Assembly: GCA_951804985.1 (NCBI GenBank)
Contig: OX638135.1
Coordinates: forward strand, 41,073,564 to 41,137,563
Direction of reading: 5' to 3'
DNA length: 64,000 bases
Source: Dryomyza anilis
Lineage: Eukaryota > Arthropoda > Insecta > Diptera > Dryomyzidae
Positions 46,548 to 64,000 of the stretch are shown here, piece after piece (positions within the stretch are counted from its first letter, which is position 1; every line of letters starts with the position of its first letter). The notes beneath the pieces are model-generated. The model ran no database searches and had not been told where the DNA came from. It saw only the letters and a list, made by a program, of their open reading frames with translations. A program made the translations under genes and the position numbers.

Positions 46548-47057
46548 ATGAACATCTCCGTCGTACTTTTCGCTGGCTACGGACGGCGACGGCGATATCG
46601 GTCGAGGTAATGAATTGGCTCTGGACGAACCAACGCTCTGGTTTAAAGTCTCTTGTGATATACCGCTAGATGGCGATAGCGTACGATTGGAAAGTTGATT
46701 ATTAACTTTGGCAAAATTATTGGTAACGGCTAAATGATTACTGCCACCGGCACAGCTGCAACTATTGCTGCTGCTACTACAATTGCCGCCGCTACAACTA
46801 ATAGAGGACATGGTAGCAGCTGCATTAGTGGCGCCGCTATACATGTTTGGGGCCAATCTCTGATTAGTCGTATTGAGGTGATGTTGATATATATTTTGAT
46901 TTTTATTCAGATTTTGACTTTGATGTTGAGTTGGATGTAGTTGTTGTTGATATTCATATGCATGTTGTTCTTTATAGGGTTTTTGTTGAATTATAATTCT
47001 ACTACTGTGATTTTGGTGCATTTGAACAGATTTGTTAATGAAATTATTATATGTCAT
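46548..47057 (-). CDS. Cadps: Cadps N-terminal Ser/Gln/Asn-rich exon (5' limit uncertain)
   Basis: An open frame of up to about 170 codons in this interval ends at a strong donor (CAT/GTAAGT, phase 0). It is rich in Gln, Asn, His and Ser, with a Cys/Ser-rich stretch, then SRANSLPRP and PSPSVASEK near the end. Human CADPS has PSSPSPSVVSEKE directly before its EEEERKKR stretch, which here is in the next exon, so order and phase fit. The upper limit is unclear. A possible acceptor TATATAG lies at 47059-47060, directly before an in-frame Met (47055-47057), and the frame stays open to 47102, where satellite DNA begins. It may be an internal exon, with the conserved acidic N-terminus encoded further upstream, or an alternative first exon. 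Confidence 0.8.
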
Positions 47058-47106
47058 ACTATATAAAATTAGGTATTTATAATGTTTAGCGATTGCGTTC
47101 AATGAA

Positions 47107-52608
<5,502 letters not shown>

Positions 52609-52611
52609 ATT

Positions 52612-53005
52612 TTTGGGAGACCATATTTTCATAGACATTCAAATGTTAATTTGGATCAAGCAGGTGAGATGCGATGCAAACGTTGTGATATGATACGATG
52701 TATGGTTTAATAGATGCAATTATTCCACAAAAATTATCCAATTATTGTTCCAATTTTATATATTTTTTTCAATACATTCCAAATTAAAATTTTTTAGTTT
52801 ACAATTTTTGTGGTTGTTAGTAGTAGTTTGTGATGTACCCAAGGTGTATATAAAATAGATATTTTTATATATATTTTGGTGTCGATTAAGTCAAATTTGT
52901 AATATATTTTATGTATTGCGTTCAGAGGCATAAGGAAAACAAAATCAATTATACAAAAGTCATAAGTTTTGAATGCAGTTAAAAAAAAAAACAAAAATTT
53001 ATATA
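52612..53005. other. AT-rich spacer, nothing recognised
   Basis: Unique-looking sequence between the hexamer array and the long-TIR transposon. No frame with recognisable content. Confidence 0.4.
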
Positions 53006-53919
53006 TAGGGTGATTCAAAATTGGATAGAATTTTTATTTTCCCACGAGATCGCTCACCATAGGATCACAAAGGTTGAAAAAGACACACACGTGCCTTTTT
53101 TCCAAAAATCAAATGATGTTTAGAGGTCGCGCACTTGGATTTTCTGATTTTGGCGATTTAAAAAACATAAGTTGGCTTCATGGGAAAAGTTGAATATCTC
53201 CCAAAGTTTACGGAGAAAATCCACAATATTTTGGAAAAACTGCTCCAATATAATGTAGTTTCTAAAACTGTTGTTCATTTTTTTTAACATTGACTTATTA
53301 ATGCAATAACTAATTTTAAGTTCGTGAATTAATTTTAGTTAATAAAAAAATTACGCTAATCATTTTGTATCCGCTACACCCAATAATACTTTCTTATATA
53401 TTAAATGTACCGAATAAATATAATTTAATCGCAGGCCTAGGTAAAATGTAGCTGTCGAGATCATTTACTTTCAGAAATTCGTATTATACGGAATTTTTTA
53501 GTCATTCAGCTGGGAAGCTCACATTTCAAGTAATAGAACAAATAAAAAAATTAACACAATCGGTGAAGTTAGATTTTTGTTATAGGCTACTATATAGTCA
53601 AAAAATATATAGTAAACAAGTATTTTATACATACTTTATTTAAAATATATATGTTCGAAACATATAAAATATATCCGTACGATCGTGGAATGTATTATTT
53701 ATAACTTCTTTACAAAAAAAAAACTCATTAAATTTGGTTATCCAATATTTACTAATTTAACATGACTAAAATTAAAAACAAACAAAAAAAACAAATCTTT
53801 TAGTTCATAAATAATTTAACTTAATGTTTTATTACTATTTGTTAGTAATCATAGCCACAATAGTTTTTTTTTGTGCATCCGGACATTTTTCTCTATGCTT
53901 GCATACTCCCAAAAGCATT

Positions 53920-55708
53920 GCTTGTATCTCTGACTCATTTTTGGAATCACGGGCCGCATTTGCAATTCAAATGATGAGGCGGGCCGTATGTGTTTACCAT
54001 AAGAAATAAATCGATCGTTTTTTACATTTGTTAAAAAATACAATGTTAAGATTATCAAATTTTCCCTTGTTAAAAAAAGTTAAAATCGCCGCAGGCGACA
54101 TTTTTTGTAAAAAATGGTGCGATTTTTGTCTGTTTGAAATATTTAAAAAAATGTCCGAATTTCTTTGATCCTGCCAAATATTTTGTCTGAGGTATTTACA
54201 GTGGAGTACCTATATTTCAAACACTAGAGAAAATTTTATAAAACAGACACCTGACAATCATCCAAAATTGTTGCAATTTTTATGTCGGCAAAATTGTACG
54301 ATATCGAATTAGATCTTGTACCAATATCGAAGGCCAAATCGTACTAAAACTGCAAAAATATTTCAAAGCGGCATATCGCAATTTTTTTTTTCGAAACGAT
54401 AATAAAAACGATTCTGGTTTAATATTGCATTAAATAGTTAAAATATATCGATATTTATTTGAAAAGCATTGAGATATTGATGTGGAAAATGTTTAAATTA
54501 TCCTAACATAAAATTTTACTCTGCGAAATTTACAAAATTTTTAAAATTAGCAACAAGATTGTATTTTTGTTATCCACGTTTGTTCGAGAAAACTTCAAGG
54601 CATAAATCACATGTCAGACTGGTAACCAATTTTTCAGATTTTTCGATACAAACAATACTTAAACTATTGAAAAAGTTTGTTTTTATATAAATTGTTCCGT
54701 ATATAAATTTGATATTTGAATAAATTTGAAAAGGTTTCCTTTTCATGAACAATTAATTTAAATTACAATGACAGTGACCATTGATAAGATGTTCAGATTT
54801 CGGATTTGCTGCATTCTACGGTCAAGAGTTTTTTTCTACAAAAAGTGATTATTGATTCATTTTTTGAAACTTTGAACCTTTGGAGAAGGTGAGTGTTGAA
54901 CTCTGGTAGTTTTGGTGTGGAATGTCTCTAATACAAAAAAAATTACTTACTAAAAAAAAAAAATTAAAATGATTCCAATTCCAGTTTCTGCAAAGCAAGT
55001 TTCTTGGTTAAAAACTTGTCATTTTTTTTACAAATAATCCAAAGTCTGATTGCGGCTTTATGTAATACTGGAGCTAATTCTGAAAATGGTTTTGTTAAAT
55101 AGGGTCCAGTTTTCAAGATTTTTAAGTTTTAATTATTTCCTCTCCTTTTATTTTTAATAGTCGAATCAAAAACAATAATGTCATTTTCTTTTCGGTGTTA
55201 GACGTACAAAACTATGCACCACCATATATTTTTTATATATGCCGGCGAAATGTATCCAACAGAAATTCAAAACTTTACAATAAATTTTAAATTTTATGAA
55301 TAAAAAAACAATATTACTTGATGAAAAAAATGTAAAAATTATTGTTATGCCATTTTGCAAAGTCATATATAATATTTAAAATGACAATTAGGAAAATAAA
55401 TTAAGACTCTATATCAAAAACTTATTAATATCTCATTATTAAATTTTAGAAATTAATGTACCTACAAAAATATTGATTTTTTTTAATAAATTAATAAGTT
55501 TTTAACCAAGATTAGTAATTTAATTTCATATATGGCATGTTAAATTGGATACATGGCGCTGCACAAAAATGCACAACAATACATAATAATCATTTTAACG
55601 CCTGAAAATAAAATAAATATTTAATATTATTAAATATATTAATAATATTTAAAAAGTCTTCGCGGGCCGCAGATGAAAGATTGGCGGGCCACGTGTTTGA
55701 CATGCCTG
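53920..55708. mobile_element. Diverged relative of the hAT-like element at 40975-42473
   Basis: Shares ATCACGGGCCGCATT near the left end (the boundary itself is eroded), AAATGGTGCGATTTTTGTCTG, ATATCGAAGGCCAAATCGTA, and GTCTTCGCGGGCCGCA with GTGTTTGACATGCCTG at the right end. It is longer and more diverged than the first copy, and lies inside the long-TIR transposon next to its gene. Confidence 0.8.
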
Positions 55709-55718
55709 GGCTACATCA

Positions 55719-57996
55719 TTAACTACTTTTAAATTTTTTTAAATTTCCAAATATTGCACAAAATGTTGGTCTTTTTTCCATTCGTCGAAAAGTGAAAGTG
55801 AAAGACATATTAATTCTGGCGATAGGTACAATAAATGCGACGAGAATATTTTTTATCGCAATTTCAGCAACTTCAATGTCTACATTTTTATATAACTCCA
55901 GTTCTTTTAAAAAAATTATATCAGTTAGTGGAGCTTTTACGACAACTGGTGCTTGATACCAGACAAAGATGTATGTACTGGCGACAAAATTGCACATTCT
56001 TCGCACTGCATTCTTTTCACGTTGAGTTAATATCAATTGATTCCGAAATAAGTATATTTTAAAAATATAAATGGCTTTAACTATCCACCTTGCGCGATGC
56101 AATGCTCCACTGGAGTTCGGAAAGTCACATAAATGAATACACATTATGCACTCACTCATGCATAATCTGCATAAGTGTGCATAATCTGCACACTTTTAAT
56201 TTTACAACACACGATATGAGTGAGTAAGAGAAAAAAATCCGACTTACTCTCTACTCATAAATGGATAATCATCGGAGAGTAAAAACTTTACTACTCATGA
56301 GTGCTGCCTTTAACTCATTTATTTTTCTCCTCAAGAGGGAGTAGCATTACGCATTTTATCTTTTTCTCATACTCATAAAAGTACAAGGCCAAATTATATA
56401 AACATGGTGCTCATTTTTTGTACGTATGCAACGAGTAAGCGGTGTTGCCAGACGAGTTGCGTTGAAACTTAAAATGTTTTATTTTATAAATAATGCCCGA
56501 TTTACATTCGCTGCATTCAGCGATCTCAACAGTTGCGAAATTGTCGTTTATAATTATTTGAGTTAAAATATGATTGAATGTCATCGAATGTTATCGATAA
56601 CAAAGCATGGTCAGTAGAGTGGTTCAAAAAAACGACTTTTTTGAAATTTCCACGGGACCCCCCTCAAAAAGTTTGAGGACGTTGCGATATATGCAGGTTG
56701 CCACGGAAACTTCAATGTGCCTTTATTGTAGATTATGTATACGTATATGATATTACATAATGACGTCGCTGTTTTAAAAATCATGTAATATACGTATAAA
56801 TTTAGCAAAAATTAATCATGATATCCAGCAAAGAATAAAAAAAATGATTTGGTATTTGTTATATATGATTATAGCAGGGAAAAAATGTTTGGATTTTTAA
56901 TTCGCTTTTATTTGTTATAATATTTAGTAATTTAAAACGCGAGATATTTGCAAACCATTTTTTACCACATTGTTTGACCACCTTATTGAAAGCTCGGTAA
57001 AATTTTTTTTGGTTGATATCTCATAAAATGAAGCATAGAATATTTTATAACCCACATTTTACAATGTTGCACGTCATTTCCAATAATATGCTTGAACATT
57101 TGTTGGCATATTTGGAATTTTTATTTAAGGTTTATGTCAATCGATAGGCACTTTAATAACAAACATTTAATGCCTTTACATAAATATTTTATCTTGTATA
57201 TAAAAAGTTATAGCTAAAACACAATATCAATTATATAATTTTACACAAATACCACAGATGGGAAGATTCCAACAGAAATGGCAACAATGATGCTACACTT
57301 TGCAAGCCTGTACAGTGAGTGGATCAACGCATTCTCTTTGTCCTTGAATAAATATGAGTTGACGAAAAGTGAGAGTTTGCTTATTGCACTCTCTCATGTG
57401 TAATGCGGATGGAGAGGTGAAACGCAAAACTCTCTTGTGAGTAGCAAAATCTCTACTCACAAAACGCGACTCTCTTATGTGAGTTTGCCGTATATTTTCT
57501 GGCTACTCACTCATGAGGTGAGTAGCATTGAGAAAAAAATATGTTGCAAAACTCATGAGTTTGAGTGAGCGTGAGTGAGGATTTCCGTACTCTGTGCTCC
57601 AGGAGCTTTAAAATTCGATGTATTGTTAAAGCCTATGAATATTTGTACAAGATCAAGTAGCTCTTTATAGTCGTCGCGAGGCTGAAACGAGTTAAGCATT
57701 TATATTGTAAAATCGCTTATTCTGTATTTTTTATTTGCAATAACGGAAATAACTTTTGGATCAGTTAGTTCTGTTTCGAAATTGTGTCTATCTAAGTAGT
57801 CCCAAACTTCTTTAAAACGTTTAAAAACTAAAATTTCTGGTCCTGATGATAGCCCAAAACATACTGAAAATGTTGCTTCAAGAACTAGTTCGAACACATG
57901 GTGCCTACAAGCAAGGTACAGCAAATTCTTGCCAAGTGTAGCTTGTAAATTCTGACAAGCACCGCATGATGGTATTAGGTATTTATTGTAAAACAC
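55719..57996 (-). pseudogene. Transposase-like gene of the long-TIR transposon, split by an insertion
   Basis: The first part (about 57996-57602) reads LIPSCGACQNLQATLGKNLL, YLACRHHVFELVLEA, SSGPEILVFKRFK and, after an in-frame stop near 57700, a segment ending NFKAPGA. The second part (56109-55719) reads GALHRARWIVKAIYIFKIYL, YQAPVV and KAPLTDIIFLKELELY. In insect and cnidarian repeat-encoded proteins that I recall, the blocks LACRHHIYEL, PRDDYRE and PGA-H-ARW-AKAIYSLKIYLFR follow one another directly. So one gene was cut at the PGA/HRARW junction. The N-terminus and the catalytic residues were not identified. Confidence 0.65.
56110..57594. mobile_element. hAT-like element inserted in the transposase gene, 7-bp repeat TGCTCCA
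   Basis: TGCTCCA at 56103-56109 and 57595-57601 flanks an element with ends CTGGAGTTCGGAAAG and TTTCCGTACTCTG. Removing it would bring the two transposase parts together in frame. The subterminal regions are packed with ACTCACTCATGA, CTCTCTACTCA and GTGAGTAGC words, a form typical of hAT subterminal transposase-binding repeats. The middle (56930-57010) shares GCGAGATATTTGCAAA and TGACCACCTTATTGAAAGCTC with the MITE at 14119-15393. No frame. Confidence 0.75.
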
Positions 57997-58778
57997 AATT
58001 ATATCTCTTGCGACTTTTTCTGCACTTCCTCGTATTGAAATTTTATCAACATGGTGATAATTCCAAAAGAGAGATAAAACCTGACCATGTTGGTTGGAAT
58101 TTTTTTTTGAACATTTTAATTTCCTCGCCTATTAACCACATTCTAAAACAATATATAGGTATAAATTATTGACTGCATTTTTTATTATATCCATATATAT
58201 ACTTTTTAGGAAAGAATATAACACACAAAATTATTTGTAATTAAAATAATATTTGTAATTAATATAATATTCTATTAACAATTTTCGAAATGCCACTTCA
58301 AATTTCAGAGCTATACATAATTAAATGAATAAAAAATTCCGTATAATACGTTTTCTGAAAGTAAATGATCTTGACCGCTACATTTTACCTAGGCCCGCGA
58401 TTAAATTATATTTATTAGATACATTGTATATCTAAGAAACGATTATTGGGTGTAGCGGATACAAAATGATTAGCGGAATTTTTTTATTAACTGAAATTAA
58501 TTCACGAATTTAAAATTAGTTATTGCTTTAATAAGTCAATGTTAAAAAAAACTAATAACAGTTTTAGAAACTACATTATATTGGAGCAGTTTTTCCAAAA
58601 TATTGTGAATTTACTCCGTAAACTTTGGGAGATATTCAACTTTTTCCATGAAGCCAACTTATGTTTTTTAGATCGCCAAAATCAGAAACATCATTCGATT
58701 TTGGAAAAAAAAGCACGTGTGTGTTTTTTTCAACTTTTGTGATCCTATGGCGAGCGATCCCGATGACTTTTTATCACC

Positions 58779-59234
<456 letters not shown>

Positions 59235-59430
59235 CCAAAATACATTAATTACATCTGTTAAAAAAAATAAAAAATAAAAACAAATATTCCATGCAAAAAA
59301 TGATTATTCACATATTTAATATAATTCAAAAGTATTGCATAAAAAAGGCTACCAACCGTACTGCTTTTGGGAAGACAGTCTTCCTTTTCCATAGGCTTTC
59401 CTCCTAAAGATTTGTCAAACAGTCTTACTT

Positions 59431-59622
59431 TTTATACCCTACTCCAATGAGTTACAGGGTATATGGGTATCAACAGGGTATATTGTAACACCCCTTAGGA
59501 GGCGGTATGTAAAAGTATGTATATTATTGATCAGCATCACTACCCCGGGTCTATCACTACCCCGCCTGTCTGTTTTGCTGTCCGAATACTCGAGAAAACA
59601 TGGAAAATACTGGTCAGAATAC
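59431..59622 (+). mobile_element. mini-me 5' fragment, subfamily 1
   Basis: TTTATACCCTACTCC, CCTTAGGAGGCGGTATG, TTGATCAGCATCACTACC and CTGTCTGTTTTGCTGTCC, with a small duplication (TATCACTACCCC). It ends where a minus-strand copy begins. Confidence 0.75.
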
Positions 59623-60178
59623 TGGTCGGTCGAGCCCGACTATAGAATATCCTACACTCTTGGTGAATATATTAGTGGTATAATTTGGTGGGATAATTTT
59701 TAATAATTTATGACTAAAATTTCCACTACAAAAAATCGGTAAAAAATGAAAAAAATTCAAATGTGGGCGGAACACGCACTTTTTTTAAAAATATATTTTT
59801 AAGCGAATTCTAACAATATGTTTTAAATTTTATAAATATATATGTTATACTTTTCGAGTTATTCGTTCCTAAATAGTAATATATAAATGAGTTGTATGGG
59901 AGGTGGGCGTGTCCGTTGACCGATTTTTTTGCGAACCATTTTTTTGCTAAAACGTATTGAAACCAAATTTCATTACATTCTGACCATTATTTTTCAAGTT
60001 ATCTTGTATCCGGTCAGACAGCAAGACAGAGAGACGGACATGGCTAAACGGACTCGGGTAGTGATGCTGATCAAGAATATATATACTTTCCATACCGGAC
60101 ACGCCTCCTAAGGGGCGTTACAATATATGCACAAAGTTAATATACCCTGTACCTTATAGGTGTAGGGTATAAAAATCG
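59623..60178 (-). mobile_element. mini-me element, subfamily 1
   Basis: In minus orientation it runs from TTTTTATACCCTACACC (60175) through AGGAGGCGTGTCCGGTATGG, TATATATATTCTTGATCAGC, the GTCTGTCTTGCTGTCTGACC region, GGGCGGATC-like words and the partial hairpin at 59627-59648. Head-to-head with 59431-59622. Confidence 0.82.
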
Positions 60179-60223
60179 GGTTTTCAATTTATTAAATATT
60201 AAGGGGTAGAACTGCCAGAACTG

Positions 60224-60538
60224 TAGCCGCGGTAGCTCAGTGGTTAGTGCGTTGGACTGCGAGCCGAAAGGTCCCCGGTTCAAGCCTGGACTGGGGCTAA
60301 CAACATCTTTTCATAGAAACATTTTTCTATACCGCGCTACCTCTCGTCAGTAAATGGCAAACCTACGAGAGTAAAACATTGCCTATGAAAAGCTCTCACC
60401 CGCCGTTCGGATTCGGCAATAAACTGTAGGTCCCACCACTTTGAGTACAAATATAACACGTACACCTCAAAATGGTGAGAGAGCTCGGCCGAAGTTCTAT
60501 ACAGGACTGTAGCGCCAAACTATTATATTATTATATTA
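60224..60538 (+). mobile_element. Intact tRNA-derived SINE
   Basis: The tRNA-like head has box A (TAGCTCAGTGG, 60230-60240) and box B (GGTTCAAGCC, 60278-60287). A tRNA-unrelated body follows (CTATGAAAAGCTCTCACCCG, TAAACTGTAGGTCCCACCAC, CAAATATAACACGTACA), ending ACTGTAGCGCCAAACTATTA and ATT repeats. The acceptor strands do not pair well, so it is not a tRNA gene. It is the reference for the fragments at 4553, 11965 and 37957. Confidence 0.88.
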
Positions 60539-60709
60539 ACTGCCAGATAAAATCATATTTTTAATAAAAAAATATACGTGTTAAATATTTTTTTGGTACA
60601 AAATATGTCTGTATAATTTCAAAAAGATCGGAGCTCTTAAAGTAATTTTTGTCAAAAACCTACCGATTTGACGTGGAATGGCCGATGTGACTTAACTTTT
60701 CCCACTCGT

Positions 60710-60992
60710 TTTTATACCCCACATTAAGAGTGAAAGGGTATATTCAGTTTGGTATGCCGTTTGTAACACCTAGAAGGAAGCATCTCCGGTATGGAAATGT
60801 ATATATATTCTTAATCAGCATGGTCTCTTGAGTCGATTTAGCGATGTCCGTCTGTCTGTTGAAATCCCTACCACTTAAAAAATCGGCTTAGACCGACTTT
60901 AATTTTGATAATCCTAACTATCATAATAACATCTACTATAAAATATCCCTACTTTCAAATTTCACATGTGATCTAACCTTCCCAACTGGTTA
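60710..60992 (+). mobile_element. mini-me element, subfamily 2, internally deleted
   Basis: TTTATACCCCACATTAAGAG, GTTTGTAACACCTAGAAGG, CATCTCCGGTATGG and GTCCGTCTGTCTG are followed directly by ATCGGCTTAGACCGAC and the end CTAACCTTCCCAACTGG. The central ~500 bp seen in 23318-24105 are missing. Confidence 0.8.
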
Positions 60993-63900
60993 TTATCTTC
61001 TTTTTACTATTAAAAAATCAAATTTTTCGTATTTACTTTACTATTTTAGGATTCTGATGGAAAAAGTGAATTCTTCTTACTATAATGTAAGAAGATACAA
61101 CACTTGTTTTTTGTATATTTCTTCCAAATTTTGAGTTGATAGCCTTAAGCATACATAATAGTTTTTACTTATATATATTTACCTACGCAATAATAAATAA
61201 AAACTAGTATTTAATTTAAATGTTATTAAAAATTATTTAAACTAAAATAAAACGATTACGGATGAAAAACGTGCCGAATAATATTAAAATGTAGAACTTT
61301 TTATTTTATTTATTTTTCTTCGGTGCACTATTTTACTATTAAATTTAATGTTTATTTTTAAAGTTTTCTTATTTTCGTAAGTAATAACGCTTACGTAAAC
61401 ATGGACTTTTTTAATCAAGAGCGCACATACAGTGAATTCATAATATAATAAAATTATGTGTTATTGCTGCGCATACATACACCGAAAAACTTAATGTAGA
61501 CATTAAACTATATTTATTGATTTTAAAAAATAGAACTACTTAAATTTGTTTAGTTTTTAAATACAGTTGTATTTATTAGACTTTGTATTTATTAGACTTA
61601 TTTAAATTAGATTTCTACTTTTTTCAGAAACTGAGTTGTGTTTTTATTTTAATAATTTGTAGATACACGAAAAACTTACTGCGATAGTACGTTCTTCATG
61701 CAGGTATAAAAACTGTATTATTTTTTATTGTTACATGTTCGTACTTATGTGAAGAACGTGCACACTAAAAATAAAACATGCCTAAAAATACAAGAAAAAG
61801 TTAGTATATTTGACGAAAATATTCGTGAAAATGATCCATTAAAACATTCGTACATATTACGACAGAACTTTCGCGAAGTTAGACAATTTGTTTATGTTTA
61901 AATTCGTTTCATTTTTATAATATTTTTTTATAATTTCATACACTCTTATTTATAATTCGATTGATTTGCGAATTAATTTTAATGCATTCACGCAGATGTC
62001 GACACTAAACTGAAAATTTGAACAGTTCTGTATTGTTTTCTTCTTGTTTTCTTCATGTTTTCTGCTTGTATTTGATTTACGAATATCAAATTATAAAATA
62101 TACTTATGTATCGTAAAATCTAATGCTGAGATGTGTTTACAATAAATCGTATATTTTACGATATTTAAATTTACGAAAAAGTATTTCGTTAATTGTCGCA
62201 TTAATTATGTTGAGTGTAGGGCTTCCAATCCCGGGAAACGGAAATTTTTGTTTATAATTCATATTGAGGGTTGTTGGATCTCGCCGAAATTAAACTTTTC
62301 ATTTTCTAGTAGAAAATATGTCTGCAGATATTAGTTTTTGCATAAAATCAAAAAGATATGTGTGTTACTTAAAAAGTGTGTCGAGAGAATAACTTATCAC
62401 AATTCTCTATATTCTCTTATTTTTAAAATATAAGTTTGCAACGTTTTTGCTGTCAATATTTCGAAACAATGTTTTAAATTGATCTTTCTGAAATTTTTTT
62501 ATAACTCTTAAATTTTTTTTAAATATATTTGAATAAAATGCAGAAATATACACGCAGCGATGAACAATTTCGTACAAAAATGTAGTAGAGCTAGGTGCAA
62601 AAACTTACAAAATTCTTTGCATCTGATGTCCGCAGTTTGGGGAAACTCAATAGGGAAAATATGCACTACGTAATTTTCTGGTGTGTATTTGACTCGATTG
62701 GGATTTTACAATTGATATTCAGAAAATTCCAACAAAAATTAAAATTTTCAGAAAATTGGAAATGGAATCGGTTTTTTTTATTTGAAAAAATTCGAAATGG
62801 AATTGAAATTTGCAATGGAGATTTTACTTATGAAAAACATTGAAAAACAAAAAAAAATACCCCAAAGTTTTTTTGTCACTGAATGCATTTGTAATTTTCT
62901 CAATTTTGCAAATTTCATGAGTACGTATCAATAGTCAGGAGACCCAAATATACCAGAAATTAGAGGATTCATTCAATATTAAAATCCTTGTAGAATAGTG
63001 TAATCATCTTAATATTATTTTTTCTTTGGTAGAGTTTTGGAATATTGTAATTTTCTAATTATTTTTTAATTAAATTATTTAAAAATCTAATTTTAATATC
63101 TCTTGGCGGCCCCCTTGGAGGTCGTGACCCACCGGTTGGAAACCAGTGATCTAAATAAAATTGGTTTGGAACGGTATAGCCCCAAAAATTATTAATTTTT
63201 ATGGGAGAGTTCCAGAAAATACAATCGAGGATACAAATTAAATATTGTTTTATTTTTATTCAGTTGATTATCTATTTTCAAACCATCAATTTTTTTATAT
63301 ATATAATATATTCCTGGCCGAAAACAATAATTTCACGAAAAACTAAAATAAAAAGATAACGTTAATATATGCATTTATTTTAAGACATTTTTGTTTATTT
63401 TTATTACAGTTTTTTTCGGTGTATGATTAGAAAACATTTCTTATTGATTTACAATTCTAAAAAGTATTAAAGCAAAAAAAAAATAAGAATAATAGCCCAA
63501 TTCTTGCTATAAATGACAAATATGAGGATAGTGACAATTGTCAAAAATGATATTTCAGCAGCAATTTTACAATGGAAACCATGATAATAATTATGAATAG
63601 GGCTAGGATTCTGACGCAAATGCAAGTTTTTTCTGAATATCTTTAGATCGAAATAGACAAAATAACTTTACGAAGTAGAAGTACGCAAAATAGGCAACTT
63701 ATTTAATTGACTATGCTTTAAAAAATCCATACGGTTGAACGTATTATTGATCAACAATTCTAAATATTTAGTGCTTCGAAAAAAAAAGGATTTTAATTTT
63801 TTTTTAATTGTCGGAGTATTTGATTTTATATGAAGGAGCAAATTAGATAGAACTTATTTAAATATGCTCTTATTACGATCGTCAATATAGTATCTTTTGA

Positions 63901-64000
63901 CTACATATTATATGGCTAATAGCCATATATATTTTTTTAATATAAATCGCGTAAACAGTGTTTCTGCAATCCGAACATAATGTTCTTAAAGTAAGTAGAA
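60993..64000. other. AT-rich DNA without recognisable genes
   Basis: No exon of Cadps or other protein was recognised on either strand. Small features are CTTCCAATCCCGGGAAACGG at 62222 (like the element end at 30711), AGTACGTTCTTCATGC / GTGAAGAACGTGCAC inverted near 61688-61755, and a GC-richer CTTGGCGGCCCCCTTGGAGG ... AACCAGTGATC patch at 63103-63152 resembling a hAT end. An 82-codon frame at 62595-62843 has no recognisable content. Confidence 0.5.

Noticed and set aside
60224..60300. Functional tRNA gene
   Set aside because: Box A and box B are present, but the acceptor strands do not pair well and the sequence continues into a SINE body and tail found in other copies.
63103..63152. End of a further hAT element
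   Set aside because: The GGCCCCC ... ACCAGTGATC patch looks like a hAT terminus, but no matching second end or target duplication was found in the window.

Overview
The window looks like non-coding-rich nuclear DNA of a higher fly (Diptera, Brachycera, probably a schizophoran other than Drosophila). It is very AT-rich, and it carries mini-me-like elements with their TA and GTCY microsatellite zones, an RTE-type LINE whose 3' end is a short AAGT repeat, tRNA-derived SINEs and many TIR/MITE elements. No prokaryotic genes, rRNA genes or functional tRNA genes were seen.

The only host gene recognised is Cadps/Caps (calcium-dependent secretion activator, dense-core vesicle priming), on the minus strand. 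Five coding exons from its N-terminal third are visible, with canonical splice sites and compatible phases: 46548-~47057, 43868-44035, 40601-40776, 13795-14026 and 12294-12544. Together they read from the Ser/Pro-rich N-terminus to just before the C2 domain. The first 5' exon(s) lie above 47.1 kb and were not found. The C2/PH/MUN exons lie below position 1, so the 3' intron exceeds 12.2 kb. The intron between 40601 and 14026 is 26.6 kb. Nearly everything else is transposon or satellite sequence in or upstream of these introns.

Layout. 1-2062: decayed RTE-clade LINE (plus strand). 3.4-3.7 kb: Tc1/mariner transposase relic. 4.55-12.02 kb: a tRNA-SINE split by a 7.17-kb TIR element (9-bp direct repeats) that contains tRNA-like segments at both ends, a long palindrome, a mini-me copy and a 32-copy array of a ~170-bp satellite. 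14.1-15.4 kb: MITE with TAA duplications. 16.3-20.0 kb: tandem repeat broken by a mini-me, itself broken by a LINE. 20.1-21.0 kb: relic of an arthropod repeat-encoded protein. 21.6-31.7 kb: mini-me copies, MITEs and minisatellites, including a hAT-like MITE with a perfect 8-bp target duplication. 32.4-36.4 kb: chained elements full of a 15-bp minisatellite, including a nearly perfect 935-bp tandem duplication. 36.4-40.1 kb: nested TIR elements and a 422-bp tandem duplication. 40.98-42.47 kb: hAT-like element with perfect 8-bp duplication. 42.6-43.6 kb: foldback tandem repeat. 47.1-52.6 kb: about 5.3 kb of an uninterrupted hexanucleotide repeat directly upstream of a Cadps exon. 53.0-58.8 kb: long-TIR DNA transposon whose transposase gene is interrupted by a second element. 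58.8-64 kb: TA microsatellite, mini-me copies, an intact SINE and AT-rich DNA without recognisable genes.

Boundaries of mobile elements were read by eye from terminal repeats and direct repeats. Superfamily names rest on TIR/TSD form and remembered family sequence, not on searches.
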